The notes: generated by a model from the sequence alone, not told the origin. A DNA stretch of 64,000 bases from Nocardioides potassii (GCF_021648885.1 NZ_JAKJHZ010000005.1:1-64000), one strand, 5' to 3'; numbered from the stretch's first letter, positions 10,113-20,379 are shown. Numbers and translations: made by a program.

Positions 10113-10712
10113 TCAGTGCGCGAGGAGGCCGATCCCGAGGGCGCCCATCACCACCGCGATGCCCGAGTCGAGCACCCGCCAGGCGGCCGGCCGGGCGAAG
10201 AGCCCGCGCAGCAGCCGGGCGCCGTACCCCAGGCCGAAGAACCACAGCAGGCTCGCGACGAGCGTGCCCGCCAGGAACCACCAGCGGTCGCTGCCGAAGC
10301 TGTTCGCCACGGTGCCCAGCATCAGCACCGCGTCGAGGTAGAAGTGCGGGTTGAGCCAGGTCAGCGCCAGGGTGAGGAGGATCGCCCGGCCGGTCGACAT
10401 CGCCGCACCGTCGCCCGCATCGAGGGCGCCCGGACGCCACGCGCGCATCGCCGCGTGCACGCCGAAGGCGATCAGGTAGAGCCCGCCCAGCACCTGCGCC
10501 ACCGGCAGCACCGACGGCCAGCGCTCCAGGACGACGCCGAGGCCGAAGACGCCGGCGGTGATCGCTACCACGTCGGAGAGCAGGCAGGTCAGCACGATGG
10601 GCAGCACCTGCTGGCCGCGGATGCCCTGCCGCAGCAGGAAGGCGTTCTGCGCGCCGACGGCGACGATGAGAGCGAGACCGGTGAGGAGACCGGTGAGAGC
10701 AACCTGGAACAT
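10113..10712 (-). CDS. lysE: LysE/ArgO family amino-acid exporter
   Basis: 199 residues, six hydrophobic segments, with the family signature VGAQNAFLLRQGIRG near residues 19-33 and LTWLNPHFYLDAVL in the middle. Members export L-lysine and/or L-arginine from the cytosol to prevent toxic accumulation. It is divergent from a LysR-type activator of the LysG/ArgP kind, the classical lysE-lysG arrangement, so expression is probably induced by basic amino acids bound to LysG. A -10-like TACCGT (10720-10725, minus strand) lies 7 nt before the ATG, suggesting a leaderless message. Whether lysine or arginine is the main substrate cannot be told. Confidence 0.93.
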   Translation of the reverse strand: MFQVALTGLLTGLALIVAVGAQNAFLLRQGIRGQQVLPIVLTCLLSDVVAITAGVFGLGVVLERWPSVLPVAQVLGGLYLIAFGVHAAMRAWRPGALDAGDGAAMSTGRAILLTLALTWLNPHFYLDAVLMLGTVANSFGSDRWWFLAGTLVASLLWFFGLGYGARLLRGLFARPAAWRVLDSGIAVVMGALGIGLLAH

Positions 10713-10754
10713 GCCGTCAACGGTAGGACGCGCGAATCCCGCAATCCAGCGAAC

Positions 10755-10776
10755 GATTCTGAGGAATCATTAGCAT
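10755..10776 (+). promoter_or_regulatory. LysG operator and -10 box
   Basis: Inverted repeat GATTC-TGAG-GAATC (10755-10768) lies directly before a TAGCAT -10 box (10771-10776) that is 8 nt from the lysG ATG at 10785. It sits between lysE and lysG where the LysR-type activator should bind. Confidence 0.6.
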
Positions 10777-10784
10777 CTCTTAGT

Positions 10785-11696
10785 ATGAAAGACGTCACCC
10801 AGCTCGACCCTGTGGCCCTGCGCACACTCGCCGTCGCGGTCCGGCTCGGCACCTTCGAGGCCGCCGCCCGCGACCTTCACGTCACCCCCTCCGCAGTGAG
10901 CCAGCGGATCAAGGCGCTGGAGACCCGGATCGGTCGCGTCCTGCTGCACCGGGTCAAGCCGCTCGAGCCGACGGAGGCCGGTCTCGTGCTGGTGCGGCTG
11001 GCCACGCAGACCGAGCTGCTCGAGCGCGAGGCCGTCGCGGAGCTCGTCGAGGAGGCCGACGACGCGGGGACGTCGTACACCTCCCTGCCCATCGCGGTGA
11101 ACGCGGACGCCCTCTACGGCTGGTTCGTCGACGCGCTCGCCGAGGTGCAGACCCGGCACCGCGTGGTGTTCGAGGTGGTCCGCGAGGACCACACCCGCAC
11201 CGCGGAACGGCTCCGCCGGGGCGAGGTGATGGCGGCGATCACGGGGGAGCCCAAGCCGGTGCCCGGCTGCCGCGTGGTGCGCCTGGGCCGGCTGCGGTAC
11301 GCCGCGGTCGCGACGCGGGAGTTCCACGCCCGCCACTTCGCCGACGGGGTCGGCACCGCCACGCTCGCGGAGGCGCCGATCGTCGCCTTCGACCGCAACG
11401 ACTCGCTGCAGCACGACTTCGTGCGCCGGGTCACGCGACGCCACCTCGCCCCGCCGGTCACCTACCTCCCGTCGGTCCGCGAGTTCGACCGCGCGATCAG
11501 GGTGGGGATGGGGTGGGGCCTGCTCCCCGAGTCGGACGTCACCCTGGAGCTCGACCGGGGCGACCTGGTCGAGCTGGTGCCCGGCCGGCGGCCGGAGGTC
11601 GCGCTCTACTGGCAGCACTGGCGCCTGGGCTCCTCGCTGGTCGCCGAGCTGACCGAGGAGGTCGTCGTGGCGGCGCGTCAGTGGATGGCGTCCTGA
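10785..11696 (+). CDS. lysG: LysR-type regulator LysG/ArgP
   Basis: 303 residues. N-terminal winged helix (LDPVALRTLAVAVRLGTFEAAARDLHVTPSAVSQRIKALETRIGRVLLHR, residues 7-56), then the substrate-binding-like co-inducer domain. Overall it matches the ArgP/LysG (IciA) group that activates the divergent lysE exporter in response to lysine or arginine. ATG at 10785 has no Shine-Dalgarno, but TAGCAT ends 8 nt upstream, consistent with leaderless transcription. The upstream in-frame extension overlaps lysE and is rejected. Confidence 0.94.
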   Translation: MKDVTQLDPVALRTLAVAVRLGTFEAAARDLHVTPSAVSQRIKALETRIGRVLLHRVKPLEPTEAGLVLVRLATQTELLEREAVAELVEEADDAGTSYTSLPIAVNADALYGWFVDALAEVQTRHRVVFEVVREDHTRTAERLRRGEVMAAITGEPKPVPGCRVVRLGRLRYAAVATREFHARHFADGVGTATLAEAPIVAFDRNDSLQHDFVRRVTRRHLAPPVTYLPSVREFDRAIRVGMGWGLLPESDVTLELDRGDLVELVPGRRPEVALYWQHWRLGSSLVAELTEEVVVAARQWMAS

Positions 11697-11751
11697 GGCA
11701 GATGTTCGGTTTCTCTGACAGGTTCCTTGACGAAGTCCTACCCTTCGAAAT

Positions 11752-11766
11752 CGAGCACCGTGCTCG
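11752..11766. promoter_or_regulatory. 15-bp perfect palindrome
   Basis: CGAGCAC-C-GTGCTCG, 27 nt upstream of the lipoprotein GTG at 11794. It could be an operator or a small hairpin in the leader; the cognate protein is unknown. Confidence 0.4.
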
Positions 11767-11793
11767 CTCCACCCGCACTCCAAGGGGATCCCC

Positions 11794-12594
11794 GTGACCC
11801 GTCGCATGAACGCCGCCCCGGCCGCAGCGCTGGCCGCCGGCGCGCTCCTGGCCCTGACCGGGTGCGGCGGCTCTGGCGCTGCCGCCGAGGGCGAGACCAA
11901 GGGCCCCGAGCTGCTCGGCGAGAAGCTGAGCACGATGGTCGGCACCGTCGACAAGATGGGCATCGTCGAGTGGCACGGCCAGATGCTGACCAAGAGCCCC
12001 GAGAAGGGCGGCAAGCGCGTCCTCGACCTCGACGCCCGCTACAGCCCGTCCCTGGGCTACAGCGAGATCTCGATGGACACCGTGCTCGACGGCAACGCCC
12101 AGCAGATCGACTACCTGGTCGTCAACGACCGCGTCTACTTCAACAGCGAGAAGTGGGGGCCGGTGGCCAACGACTGCTGGGCCGACATCACCGACGACGC
12201 CGCCCGCACCTGGGCGCTGCCGCGCGACCTCGACCCGTCGTGGGCGCTCACGCAGGGCCGCGCGGTCTCGGCCGACGGCGAGGACGTGACGGTCGCCCTC
12301 GGCTACAAGGACGTCATCGCCGGCCTGCCGATGGGCCTCTTCGAGTCGGTCCCCTCGCTGCCGTACGACACCGAGGCCACGGCCACGATCGAGCCGCACG
12401 GGCACCTCATCGAGGTCGGCATCGACGTCGCCGGCATGTGGAAGAAGGTTGCTCCCGCCGAGAGGGCCACCCTCGACAAGCGGGTCGGCTACTGGGCGAT
12501 GACGATGAAGGAGTCGCCCGACGGGTCGGCGATCAAGCCGCCCGGTCACGTCTTCGACCCCACGGTGACGCCGCCGAGCCAGTGCAAGCGCTGA
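11794..12594 (+). CDS. LppX/LprG-like lipoprotein
   Basis: 266 residues. Start GTG 11794 follows AAGGGGA by 5 nt; ATG 11806 is an alternative. The signal peptide ends in lipobox LTGC, so the protein is lipid-anchored outside the membrane. The mature part (about 245 residues) alternates short strands with ISMDTVL, QQIDYLVVNDRVYFNSEKWG and a C-terminal YW...MKESPDGSAIKPPGHVFDP, resembling actinobacterial LppX/LprG-type lipoproteins that hold lipids in a hydrophobic cavity. That similarity is by eye and only moderate. It stands alone between a LysR gene and a DUF1697 gene. Confidence 0.7.
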   Translation: MTRRMNAAPAAALAAGALLALTGCGGSGAAAEGETKGPELLGEKLSTMVGTVDKMGIVEWHGQMLTKSPEKGGKRVLDLDARYSPSLGYSEISMDTVLDGNAQQIDYLVVNDRVYFNSEKWGPVANDCWADITDDAARTWALPRDLDPSWALTQGRAVSADGEDVTVALGYKDVIAGLPMGLFESVPSLPYDTEATATIEPHGHLIEVGIDVAGMWKKVAPAERATLDKRVGYWAMTMKESPDGSAIKPPGHVFDPTVTPPSQCKR

Positions 12595-12604
12595 TACTGG
12601 GCGC

Positions 12605-13141
12605 GTGCCCACCTATGTAGCGTTCCTGCGCGCCATCAACCTCGGCGCGAAGCGCAAGTTCCCCAAGGACGCGATCATCCGGGCCACCGAGGCCGCCGGC
12701 GGGTCCGACGTGGAGACCTACATCAACACCGGCAACGTCCGGCTGACGCACTCGGCGCGCTCGGTCGCGAAGGTGCAGGCAGCACTCGAGGAGGCGTACG
12801 CCGCCGAGGCGGGGTTCGAGGTGCCGACGGTCGTCTTCACCACCGCCGACCTGGCAGCGCTGACCGCGCGCGCCGACGAGCTGCACGCCGAGCACGACCC
12901 GTCCGGGCAGCACTACGTGACGCTCTACCCGGCCGCGCCGACGGCCGCGACGACGACGGCCGTGCACGCCCTCGATCACGACGGGGAGACCGTGGTGGTC
13001 GACGGCCGCGCCGCCTACGTCCTGCTCGACGGCGACATCCACACCTCGAGGCTGCTCTCCGGCAAGGAGTTCAAGGCGCTGGGGCAGGGCACCGCCCGTA
13101 CGGTGAAGGTGCTGCGCACGGTGGTCGAGAAGTGGTGCTGA
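12605..13141 (+). CDS. DUF1697 family protein
   Basis: 178 residues of DUF1697. Conserved N-terminus PTYVAFLRAINLGAKRK and ETYINTGNVRL are diagnostic; the C-terminus ends with LLSGKEFKALGQGTARTVKVLRTVVEK, where R-T-x-K/R-V-L is typical. The biochemical role of the family is not known. GTG start at 12605; the -10-like GATACT (12593-12598) ends 6 nt before it, overlapping the stop of the preceding lipoprotein gene, so this is probably another leaderless transcript. Confidence 0.9.
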   Translation: MPTYVAFLRAINLGAKRKFPKDAIIRATEAAGGSDVETYINTGNVRLTHSARSVAKVQAALEEAYAAEAGFEVPTVVFTTADLAALTARADELHAEHDPSGQHYVTLYPAAPTAATTTAVHALDHDGETVVVDGRAAYVLLDGDIHTSRLLSGKEFKALGQGTARTVKVLRTVVEKWC

Positions 13142-13157
13142 GACCCGACGCGCGCCG

Positions 13158-13733
13158 CTAGGCGATCTCGACGCCGGCGCCGCTCAGCTCGGTGAGCGCG
13201 GCAGCCGTGGTCTCCTCGGCCACGCCGGCGCTCAGCGCGGTGAGCACCCGGGTCGCGAAGCCCTCGCTCGCGCTGTCCAGCGCGGTCGCCCGCACGCAGT
13301 GGTCGGTCGCGATGCCGCAGACGTCGACCTCGACGACGCTCCTCGCCCGGAGCCAGTCGGCGAGCGGCTCGCCCGTCGCCGTACGCCCCTCGAAGCCGGA
13401 GTAGGCCGCGGCGTGCTCGCCCTTGTAGAAGACCTCGTCGAAGGGCTGCGGGTCGAGGTTGGGGTGGAAGCCCGCCCCCTCGGAGCCCACCTTGCAGTGG
13501 ACCGGCCACGACTCGGCGAAGTCGGGCTTGACCGACCAGTGCGCACCGGGGTCGACGTGGTGGTCCTTGGTGGCGACCACGACGTCGTAGTCCGGGCCGT
13601 CGGCGTCCTTCGAGTGCCAGCGGTGCAGCAGGTCGCTGATGTCCGCGGCGACGCGCGCGCCACCGGTCACCGGGAGCGACCCGCCCTCGCAGAAGTCGTT
13701 CTGGACGTCGACCACGATCAGTGCCCGTGCCAT
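13158..13733 (-). CDS. pncA: Nicotinamidase (pyrazinamidase-type isochorismatase fold)
   Basis: 191 residues. Hydrolyses nicotinamide to nicotinate and ammonia in NAD salvage. Catalytic triad visible: Asp9 (VVDVQNDF), Lys104 (FYKGEH) and Cys146 (ATDHCVRA). The metal-binding D-H-H segment lies in KDHHVDPGAHW (residues 56-66). It follows pncB by 9 nt on the same strand, so the two salvage steps (nicotinamide to nicotinate to nicotinate mononucleotide) are encoded in one operon with pncB first. Confidence 0.95.
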   Translation of the reverse strand: MARALIVVDVQNDFCEGGSLPVTGGARVAADISDLLHRWHSKDADGPDYDVVVATKDHHVDPGAHWSVKPDFAESWPVHCKVGSEGAGFHPNLDPQPFDEVFYKGEHAAAYSGFEGRTATGEPLADWLRARSVVEVDVCGIATDHCVRATALDSASEGFATRVLTALSAGVAEETTAAALTELSGAGVEIA

Positions 13734-13742
13734 GGAGCGAGG

Positions 13743-15050
13743 TTACTGCTCGAAGACCGTCGGGATCACGGCCTCCCCGGCCGACATCTGGGTGATCGCG
13801 CGCGGGAGCTCGGCGAGGGAGGCACGGTGGCGCGCGCGGGCCTCGTCGAGCGTGGCGCGACCGACGACCTCGCCGTCGCGCACCAGCGGGACCAGGAGCG
13901 AGCGGTCGTCCCCGTCGTCGGCGGGTGCCTCGCCGATGCCGAGCACCTCGGCCTGGGCGGTGCCGCCGGGGGAGAGGCGGCGCAGGGCGTACTTCCGCCC
14001 GCCGACCGACACCTTGTCCGTCGACTTCTTGGCCACCGACACCAGCTCGCCGTCCTCGCCCTCGCGGGCGACCAGCTTGTAGACGAACCCGCAGGTCGGG
14101 TGGCCCGATCCGGTGACCAGCTGGGTGCCGACCCCGTAGGCGTCCACCGGTGCCGCTGCGAGCGCGGCGATCGCGAACTCGTCGAGGTCGCTCGTCACCA
14201 CGATCCTGGTGCGGGTGGCGCCGAGGGAGTCCAGCTGAGCGCGGACGTCGCGCGCGACCAGCCCGAGGTCACCGGAGTCGAGCCGGACGGCGCCGAGCTC
14301 GGTGCCCGCGACCTCGACTGCGCGTCGTACGGCCTCGGCGACGTCGTAGGTGTCGACCAGGAGCGTCGTCCCCACTCCCAGCGTCTGCACCTGCGCGCGG
14401 AACGCGTCGGTCTCCTCGTCGTGCAGCAGGGTGAAGGAGTGGGCGGCGGTCCCGGTCGACGGGACGCCGTACGCCGCCCGCGCGGCGAGGTTGCTGCTCG
14501 CGTCGAAGCCGGCGACGTAGGCCGCCCGCGCGGCGGCCACGGCCGCCTGCTCGTGCGTGCGGCGCGAGCCCATCTCGATGCACGGCCGCTCGCCCGCGGC
14601 GAGGGTCATCCGCGAGGCGGCCGACGCGATCGCCGAGTCGTGGTTGTAGATCGACAGCAGCACGGTCTCGAGCAGCACCGCCTCGGCGAACGTGCCCTCG
14701 ACGACGAGCAGGGGGGAGTGCGGGAAGTAGGCCTCGCCCTCGGCGTAGCCCCACACGTCACCCGTGAAGCGGTACGACGCCAGCCAGTCGAGCATGTCGG
14801 GATCGACCACCCCCTCCAGCGCGGCGATCGCCGCGGGGTCGAAGCGGAACGCCTCGATCGCGTCGAGCGCCCGGCCGACGCCCGCCACGACGCCGTACCG
14901 CCGTCCCGCCGGCAGGCGCCGCGGGAAGAGCTCGAAGACGGAGCGGCGGTCCGCGGTGCCCGAGTGGCGCGCGGCCTGCACCATGGTCAGCTCGTAGTGG
15001 TCGATCAGGAGGGCGGTCGAGGCATGGGTTGTCCCGGTCACGTACGCCAC
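13743..15050 (-). CDS. pncB: Nicotinate phosphoribosyltransferase
   Basis: 435 residues. Converts nicotinate and PRPP to nicotinate mononucleotide (NAD salvage). Family motifs: [17 protein letters not shown] near the N-terminus, [23 protein letters not shown] (the phosphorylatable-histidine region), and [11 protein letters not shown] start at 15050, only 17 nt from the divergent clpS GTG, so the two promoters must overlap or the true starts lie slightly further inside; VTGTT at codon 4 is an alternative. In Mycobacterium tuberculosis pncB1 (Rv1330c) is likewise divergent from clpS (Rv1331). Confidence 0.96.
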   Translation of the reverse strand: MAYVTGTTHASTALLIDHYELTMVQAARHSGTADRRSVFELFPRRLPAGRRYGVVAGVGRALDAIEAFRFDPAAIAALEGVVDPDMLDWLASYRFTGDVWGYAEGEAYFPHSPLLVVEGTFAEAVLLETVLLSIYNHDSAIASAASRMTLAAGERPCIEMGSRRTHEQAAVAAARAAYVAGFDASSNLAARAAYGVPSTGTAAHSFTLLHDEETDAFRAQVQTLGVGTTLLVDTYDVAEAVRRAVEVAGTELGAVRLDSGDLGLVARDVRAQLDSLGATRTRIVVTSDLDEFAIAALAAAPVDAYGVGTQLVTGSGHPTCGFVYKLVAREGEDGELVSVAKKSTDKVSVGGRKYALRRLSPGGTAQAEVLGIGEAPADDGDDRSLLVPLVRDGEVVGRATLDEARARHRASLAELPRAITQMSAGEAVIPTVFEQ

Positions 15051-15067
15051 TGTGCCACGATGGGTGG

Positions 15068-15364
15068 GTGTCAGCCGCCAGTCCCGTCGAGGTCGAGCCG
15101 ACCCTCACCCCTGACGAGATCACCTTCCTGGCCAAGCCCTGGGTGACGCTCGTCTGGGACGACCCGGTCAACCTCATGTCCTACGTCTCCTTCGTCTTCC
15201 AGAAGTACTTCGGCTACGACAAGGCCAAGGCCGAGAAGCTGATGCTCGAGGTGCACACCGAGGGCAAGTCCGCGGTCTCGACCGGCACCCGCGAGGAGAT
15301 GGAGCGCGACGTGCAGGCGATGCACGAGTACGGGCTCTGGGCGACGATGGAGAAGGCCACGTGA
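15068..15364 (+). CDS. clpS: ATP-dependent Clp protease adaptor ClpS
   Basis: 98 residues. ClpS delivers N-degron substrates to ClpC/ClpA. Visible hallmarks: [26 protein letters not shown] (the hydrophobic pocket and DDxxN segment), [13 protein letters not shown] and [23 protein letters not shown] at 15068 is the start that gives the normal length; the unstructured tail is about 25 residues. Divergent from pncB and followed 22 nt later by the DUF2017 gene, an arrangement conserved in actinobacteria. Confidence 0.95.
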   Translation: MSAASPVEVEPTLTPDEITFLAKPWVTLVWDDPVNLMSYVSFVFQKYFGYDKAKAEKLMLEVHTEGKSAVSTGTREEMERDVQAMHEYGLWATMEKAT

Positions 15365-15386
15365 GTCCATGTGAGGTGGCCCTGAC

Positions 15387-15977
15387 GTGAGCGGGTTCGA
15401 GCACCATCGCAAGTCCGACCGCGTCATCGCCACCTTCTCGGGGTTCGAGGCCGACCTGTTGCGGTCCCTGGCCTCGCAGATGGTCGAGCTGCTCCGCAAC
15501 GAGCGCGCCGAGCCGGCGGCTCCGACCGCGGACGCGTTCGAGGCGCTGATGGCCGAGTTCTCCGGCGCCACCTCGCCGCCCGAGGACCCGGTGCTCGCGC
15601 GGCTGTTCCCGACCGCGTACCCCGACGACGAGGAGGCGGCCTCGGACTTCCGCCGCTTCACCGAGGGCGGCCTGCGCGACGGCAAGGCGGCCGCCTCCGG
15701 CCTGGTGATCGACACCCTCGAGGACGCCGGGCTGCCGCCCGAGCTCACCGAGGAGGGCCTCGTGATCGACGTCGAGCTCACCTCGGGCGAGGCCGAGACC
15801 TGGATGCGCGCCTTCACCGACATCCGGCTCGCGCTGGCCACCCGCCTCGGCGTCGAGGCCGGCGACGAGGAGTACTGGCACTCGCTGCCCGACGACGACC
15901 CGCGCGCCCAGGCGCACGACATCTACGAGTGGGTCGGTTACCTCCAGGAGACGCTCGTCGAGGCGCTCACCTCGTGA
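15387..15977 (+). CDS. DUF2017 family protein
   Basis: 196 residues of DUF2017, an actinobacterial family nearly always encoded next to clpS (Rv1332 is the mycobacterial neighbour). It is acidic and helical: GFEADLLRSLASQMVELL near the N-terminus, RLFPTAYPDDEEAASDFRRFTEGGLRDGK, and WMRAFTDIRLALATRLGVE. No catalytic motif or membrane segment is visible. A link to Clp-dependent proteolysis is suggested only by gene order. GTG start. Confidence 0.9.
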   Translation: MSGFEHHRKSDRVIATFSGFEADLLRSLASQMVELLRNERAEPAAPTADAFEALMAEFSGATSPPEDPVLARLFPTAYPDDEEAASDFRRFTEGGLRDGKAAASGLVIDTLEDAGLPPELTEEGLVIDVELTSGEAETWMRAFTDIRLALATRLGVEAGDEEYWHSLPDDDPRAQAHDIYEWVGYLQETLVEALTS

Positions 15978-15984
15978 GTCCCGC

Positions 15985-17187
15985 GTGAGTCCCGTCCCCG
16001 ACTTCGTCGTCGAGATGCGGCGCAAGATCGGCCACGACCTGATGTGGATGCCGGGCGTCACCGCCGTGATCACCCGTGGCGACGAGGTGCTGCTCGTCCG
16101 GCGCGCCGACAACGGCGCGTGGACGCCCGTCACCGGGATCGCGGACCCGGGCGAGGAACCGGCCGTCACCGCCGCCCGCGAGGCGATGGAGGAGACGGGC
16201 GTGCGGATCCGCGTCGACCGACTCGCCTCGACCTCGGTGCACCCCGAGGTGGTGTACGACAACGGCGACCGCGCGGCCTACCTCGACCTCACCTTCGCCT
16301 GCACCTGGCTCGAGGGCGAGGCCCACGTCGCCGACGACGAGTCGAGCGACGTGCGCTGGTGGCCGTTGTCGTCGCTGCCGCCGATGTCTGCCCTCATGCT
16401 CGAGCGGATCGACGCAGCGACGAGCGGCGAGCGCGAGGCGCGGTTCGTCGCGCCGTCCGGTCAGGACGACGACGAGCCGCCGCCGGTGCTCGCCCCCGAC
16501 GCGCCCGTGCTGGGCGTCGACGCGTGCAAGGGCGGCTGGGTGGGCGTGGTGGTCGACCCCGCTCGGCGGACCTCGGTCTTCACGGCCGACACCATCGCCT
16601 CGCTCGTCGCCCTCGTGCGCGAGACGTACGACGTCGCGGTCGTCGGGATCGACATCCCGATCGGCCTGCCCGACGCCGGTGGCCGCCGCGCGGACGCCGA
16701 GGCCAGGCGCGAGCTCGTCGGCAAGGCGTCCTCCCTCTTCTCCACGCCCACACGCGTCGCGCTCGAGGCCCCGACCTACGCCGACGGGCGGGCGGCCAAC
16801 GTCGCCGCCACCGGCGGCACGAGCGTCAGCGCCCAGGCCTACGCCCTGCGCGAGAAGGTCCTCCAGGTCGACGCCTGGGTGCGCGGCCGGCCGGGCGTCG
16901 AGGTGGTCGAGGTGCACCCCGAGCTGAGCTTCGCGCGGATGGCCGGCTCCCCGGTGCTCGCGAGCAAGAAGGACCCTGACGGCGTACGCGCCCGCCGGGA
17001 AGCGCTCGCCGCGCACGGCATCGCCGCTCCGCCGTGGTTCCGCGGCTCCGGGTTCGGCGAGGACGACCTGCTCGATGCGTGCGCCGCCGCATGGTCCGCC
17101 GTACGCCACTCGCTCGGCCTGTCCGAGTCGTTCCCCGAGACCCCGGAGGTCTTCTCCGACGGACTGCCTGCTGCGATCCGGGTCTGA
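15985..17187 (+). CDS. NUDIX hydrolase fused to DUF429 (RNase H-like) domain
   Basis: 400 residues with two domains. Residues about 1-150 are a NUDIX hydrolase with a complete Nudix box at 51-73 (G-x5-E-x7-REAMEETGV), which would hydrolyse a nucleoside-diphosphate-linked substrate. A short acidic/proline linker (160-172) leads to residues 174-400, a DUF429 domain, predicted RNase H-like nuclease, with LGVDACKGGWVG, VVGIDIPIGLPD and a C-terminal DDLLDACAAAWSA that supplies further acidic residues. Start GTG 15985, 7 nt after the DUF2017 stop. The upstream position next to clpS is an insertion relative to the mycobacterial order. The joint function is unknown. Confidence 0.85.
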   Translation: MSPVPDFVVEMRRKIGHDLMWMPGVTAVITRGDEVLLVRRADNGAWTPVTGIADPGEEPAVTAAREAMEETGVRIRVDRLASTSVHPEVVYDNGDRAAYLDLTFACTWLEGEAHVADDESSDVRWWPLSSLPPMSALMLERIDAATSGEREARFVAPSGQDDDEPPPVLAPDAPVLGVDACKGGWVGVVVDPARRTSVFTADTIASLVALVRETYDVAVVGIDIPIGLPDAGGRRADAEARRELVGKASSLFSTPTRVALEAPTYADGRAANVAATGGTSVSAQAYALREKVLQVDAWVRGRPGVEVVEVHPELSFARMAGSPVLASKKDPDGVRARREALAAHGIAAPPWFRGSGFGEDDLLDACAAAWSAVRHSLGLSESFPETPEVFSDGLPAAIRV

Positions 17188-17188
17188 G

Positions 17189-18442
17189 TCAGCCGGAGTG
17201 CGTCACGACGCCGTAGCGCTCGCGCGAGGCCAGCGCCCAGCGGGAGGCGGGCACCGAGACCGCCGCGATCACGAGCATCATCGCGGCCAGGACGAGCCAG
17301 CCGGTCTCGCCCATCTCGACGCAGAGCAGCGTGACGACCGGCGGTCCGACGACGGCGATGACGCTGAAGCCGAGGCCGGCGAAGCCCTGGTACTGGCCTT
17401 GGCGCTCGTGCGGCGCGAGGCCCATCTGGAGGCCCCACTGGCCACCCGAGCCGATCATCTCGCCGACGACGTGGACGAGGGAGCCGATGACCAGCACCGC
17501 GATCGCGACGGGCGCGTTGCCACGGTCGGCCAGCGACACGATGGCGAAGCCGGCGGCGATCCACACCGCGCCGCGGACGAGGGCCCGGGCGCCCGCCGGG
17601 ACGGAGTCCGCACGACGGGAGAGGCGGACCTGGAAGAGCGCGACGCAGGCGGTGTTGAGGACGAGCAGGATCGCGACCATCACCGGCGGCGCCGCGGTGC
17701 GCTCGGAGATGTAGAGCGCGAGGCCGAGCTCCATCACGAAGAAGTGAATCGAGAAGAGCCCGGTGATGGTGACGATCACGACGTAGGGCCAGTCGCGGAT
17801 CACGGCGAGCCGCGGCTCGCCCTCGATGCGGACGTACGCCGGCAGGTCGGGCAGGCGGGTGGTGTTCCACGCGGCGAAACCGGTGAAGACGGCGTTGAGG
17901 ACGAACACCGAGACGTAGGCCCACGACTCGTCGATGACGAGCGCGGCGCCGCCGAAGACCGAGCCGAGCCCGATGGCCGTGTTGGTGACGGCACGCAGGT
18001 AGGCCTTGAAGAGCACGCCGCGACCGCCCGTGGCGAGCTGCGCGATGACGCCCTGCTGGACCGAGCCCGCCGACCGCTCGAAGAGCGCGAGCAGCCCGAG
18101 CAGCAGCGCCAGCTGCCACGGCGTACGGGCGAGGACGGGCAGCGCGCTGCACAGGGCGGCGCCGACCATGAAGAAGGTCAGCACGCGCCGCGGTCCGCGG
18201 GTGTCGCCGAGGTGGCCGGCGGGCACTTGGACGACGATGCCGACGATCGCCGCGACGGACAGGGCCAGGGCCACCTCGGCGGCCGAGAACCCGACCTGGC
18301 GGGTGAAGTAGAGGGCGCTGGTCGTCATCACGGCGCCGGCGCCGAAGCGGTTCGCGAACGAGCCCAGCGCGAGGACCCGCAGGTCGCGCTCGACGGGTAT
18401 GCCGCGTCGCGTCAACGGCTCCTGCGCCTGCGACACCGACAT
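17189..18442 (-). CDS. MFS transporter
   Basis: 417 residues, about 12 transmembrane segments, MFS fold. Motif A-like GHLGDTRGPRRV follows TM2. A large conserved segment IGSGGQWGLQMGLAPHERQGQYQGFAGLGFSV between TM10 and TM11 resembles the family of multidrug or unknown-substrate exporters common in actinobacteria. ATG start with GGGAGAAG upstream. It is convergent with the NUDIX-DUF429 gene (1-nt gap) and divergent from mec. Substrate unknown. Confidence 0.9.
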   Translation of the reverse strand: MSVSQAQEPLTRRGIPVERDLRVLALGSFANRFGAGAVMTTSALYFTRQVGFSAAEVALALSVAAIVGIVVQVPAGHLGDTRGPRRVLTFFMVGAALCSALPVLARTPWQLALLLGLLALFERSAGSVQQGVIAQLATGGRGVLFKAYLRAVTNTAIGLGSVFGGAALVIDESWAYVSVFVLNAVFTGFAAWNTTRLPDLPAYVRIEGEPRLAVIRDWPYVVIVTITGLFSIHFFVMELGLALYISERTAAPPVMVAILLVLNTACVALFQVRLSRRADSVPAGARALVRGAVWIAAGFAIVSLADRGNAPVAIAVLVIGSLVHVVGEMIGSGGQWGLQMGLAPHERQGQYQGFAGLGFSVIAVVGPPVVTLLCVEMGETGWLVLAAMMLVIAAVSVPASRWALASRERYGVVTHSG

Positions 18443-18515
18443 CCAGCTTCTCCCGATCTCTCTCGACGTCGAGACTATGTCGTGAGACCGGTGAGGCGCG
18501 CATCGGCGGCCTGCC

Positions 18516-18521
18516 TAGGCT
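18516..18521 (+). promoter_or_regulatory. -10 box TAGGCT, leaderless promoter of mec-cysO-cysM
   Basis: TAGGCT ends 7 nt before the mec GTG at 18529 with no ribosome binding site. Confidence 0.55.
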
Positions 18522-18528
18522 TGGCGGT

Positions 18529-18965
18529 GTGCTGACCCTGTCCCAGGAGATCTACGACGCCATCGTGGCGCACGCTAGGCGCGACCACCCCGACGAGGCG
18601 TGCGGCGTCGTGGCGGGCCCCGAGGGCAGCGACCGCGCCGAGCGGTTCGTGCCGATGGTCAACGCCGCGGGGAGCCCGACGTTCTACGAGTTCGACTCCA
18701 CCGAGCTGCTCGCCCTCTACAAGGACATGGACGCCCGCGACGAGGAGCCGGTGGTCGTCTACCACTCCCACACGGCCACCGAGGCCTACCCCAGCCGTAC
18801 GGACATCGGGCTCGCCAGCGAGCCCCACGCCCACTACGTGCTCGTCAGCACACGGGAGCACGGGAATAGCCCGGGCCCCGTGGAGTTCAGGTCCTACAGA
18901 ATCATCGACGGAGTCGTGACCGAGGAAGAGGTCACGATCACGACTGGAGAGAAGAGCACCCCCTG

Positions 18966-18966
<1 letters not shown>
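18529..18966 (+). CDS. mec: JAMM metallopeptidase Mec (CysO-cysteine hydrolase)
   Basis: 145 residues of the Mov34/MPN/PAD-1 group. The zinc-binding JAMM motif is complete: Glu23 (PDEACG), H79-S-H81, then S89 and D92 (HTATEAYPSRTD). In mycobacteria Mec cleaves cysteine off the C-terminus of the sulfur carrier CysO. It is first in the mec-cysO-cysM operon and overlaps cysO by 1 nt (TGATG), so production is coupled. Leaderless GTG start from TAGGCT at 18516. Confidence 0.94.
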
Positions 18967-20210
<1,244 letters not shown>

Positions 20211-20211
<1 letters not shown>

Positions 20212-20257
20212 CCCGCCCGCTGGCGGGCGTGTCGAGACCCTTGCTCGCTGGGGTCTC
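20211..20257 (+). terminator. Tandem hairpins after cysM
   Basis: First stem GCCCGCC (20211-20217) with GGCGGGC (20222-20228), loop CGCT. Second stem GAGACCC (20234-20240) with GGGTCTC (20251-20257). No T-run, as is usual for actinobacterial terminators. The second hairpin runs directly into the first REP-like repeat. Confidence 0.6.
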
Positions 20258-20294
20258 GGTGGTTGAGGTGCGAGCGCAGCGAGCCTCGAAACCA
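20258..20294. repeat. REP-like palindromic repeat, copy 1
   Basis: Copy of a 37-39 bp imperfect palindrome beginning GGTGGTTGAGG and ending CCTCGAAACCA(CC), with a CGAGCGCAGCGAG-type centre. It lies between cysM and the DUF222/HNH gene. Confidence 0.8.
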
Positions 20295-20305
20295 GCTCTG
20301 TCCTC

Positions 20306-20344
20306 GGTGGTTGACGTGCGAGCGCAGCGAGCCTCGAAACCACC
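20306..20344. repeat. REP-like palindromic repeat, copy 2
   Basis: Second direct copy, 11 bp after copy 1, with one change (GGTTGACG for GGTTGAGG). It lies 36 bp before the -10 box of the DUF222/HNH gene. Confidence 0.8.
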
Positions 20345-20379
20345 CTGTGACGCTCGACCCGGCTGTCGGTGCCCTCGCC

